DNA of 54,828 nucleotides from an uncultured Prochlorococcus sp. (GTDB lineage: Bacteria; Cyanobacteriota; Cyanobacteriia; PCC-6307; Cyanobiaceae), in NCBI GenBank assembly GCA_902609995.1, contig CACLUD010000002.1, positions 1 through 54,828 on the forward strand, read 5' to 3'. Both the position numbers and the translations under genes were made by a program. Shown here piece by piece: positions 54,321 through 54,828 of the stretch; position 1 is the stretch's first letter, and every line of letters begins with the position of its first letter. The notes under the pieces were generated by a model that saw only the letters and a list, made by a program, of their open reading frames with translations, was not told the DNA's origin and did not search any database.

Positions 54321-54828
<508 letters not shown>

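Overview
The window looks like a chromosomal segment of Prochlorococcus, most likely a high-light clade that can grow on nitrate. The basis is very low GC outside the rRNA genes, dense small genes, cyanobacterial markers (psaE, a PTOX-type oxidase, an Hli-like peptide, ferredoxin-type nirA/narB, narM), Yfr1-like and Yfr2-like small RNAs, two glutamine-II (Downstream-peptide) riboswitch-like elements, and a 16S-tRNA-Ile-tRNA-Ala-23S-5S operon. Strain and clade are inferred from recall of the families, not from a search.

Layout. 1-9.5 kb is an accessory-looking stretch of very short genes, several of them one-helix membrane peptides. It also holds a riboswitch-like leader, a broken DUF3303 gene next to an intact paralogue, a cupredoxin operon, an ABM-fold protein, and two adjacent small RNAs. 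9.5-11 kb carries tenA-thiD for thiamine salvage. 11-17.5 kb carries a DUF2834 protein, a photolyase/cryptochrome, proline iminopeptidase, a candidate structured RNA and a family 2 glycosyltransferase.

17.7-29.9 kb is a compact nitrate-assimilation island: nirA and a partner gene, a TauE/SafE permease, moaB, moaD-moaE, moeA, moaC, narM, narB, napA (nrtP-type), mobA and moaA. NapA would import nitrate or nitrite, NarB with NarM would reduce nitrate to nitrite using ferredoxin, and NirA would reduce nitrite to ammonium. The moa/moe/mob genes make the molybdenum guanine dinucleotide cofactor that NarB needs. The napA-narB transcript is preceded by a textbook NtcA-activated promoter (GTAN8TAC, 22 nt, TAN3T). 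Just past the island, an NtcA-like promoter drives a second riboswitch-like leader ahead of a small membrane protein, so that gene may sense both 2-oxoglutarate (through NtcA) and glutamine (through RNA).

30-50.7 kb is core-like: many short conserved proteins, a CPBP protease, ArfB, a BCP peroxiredoxin, TatA, a Nif11 protein, a CrtH-like oxidoreductase, PTOX, a GNAT enzyme, a rhomboid, an aldehyde dehydrogenase, a LysM protein, psaE and mutM. 50.7-54.8 kb is the rRNA operon on the minus strand, cut off inside 16S at the right edge. No transposase, integrase, CRISPR array or prophage module was seen.
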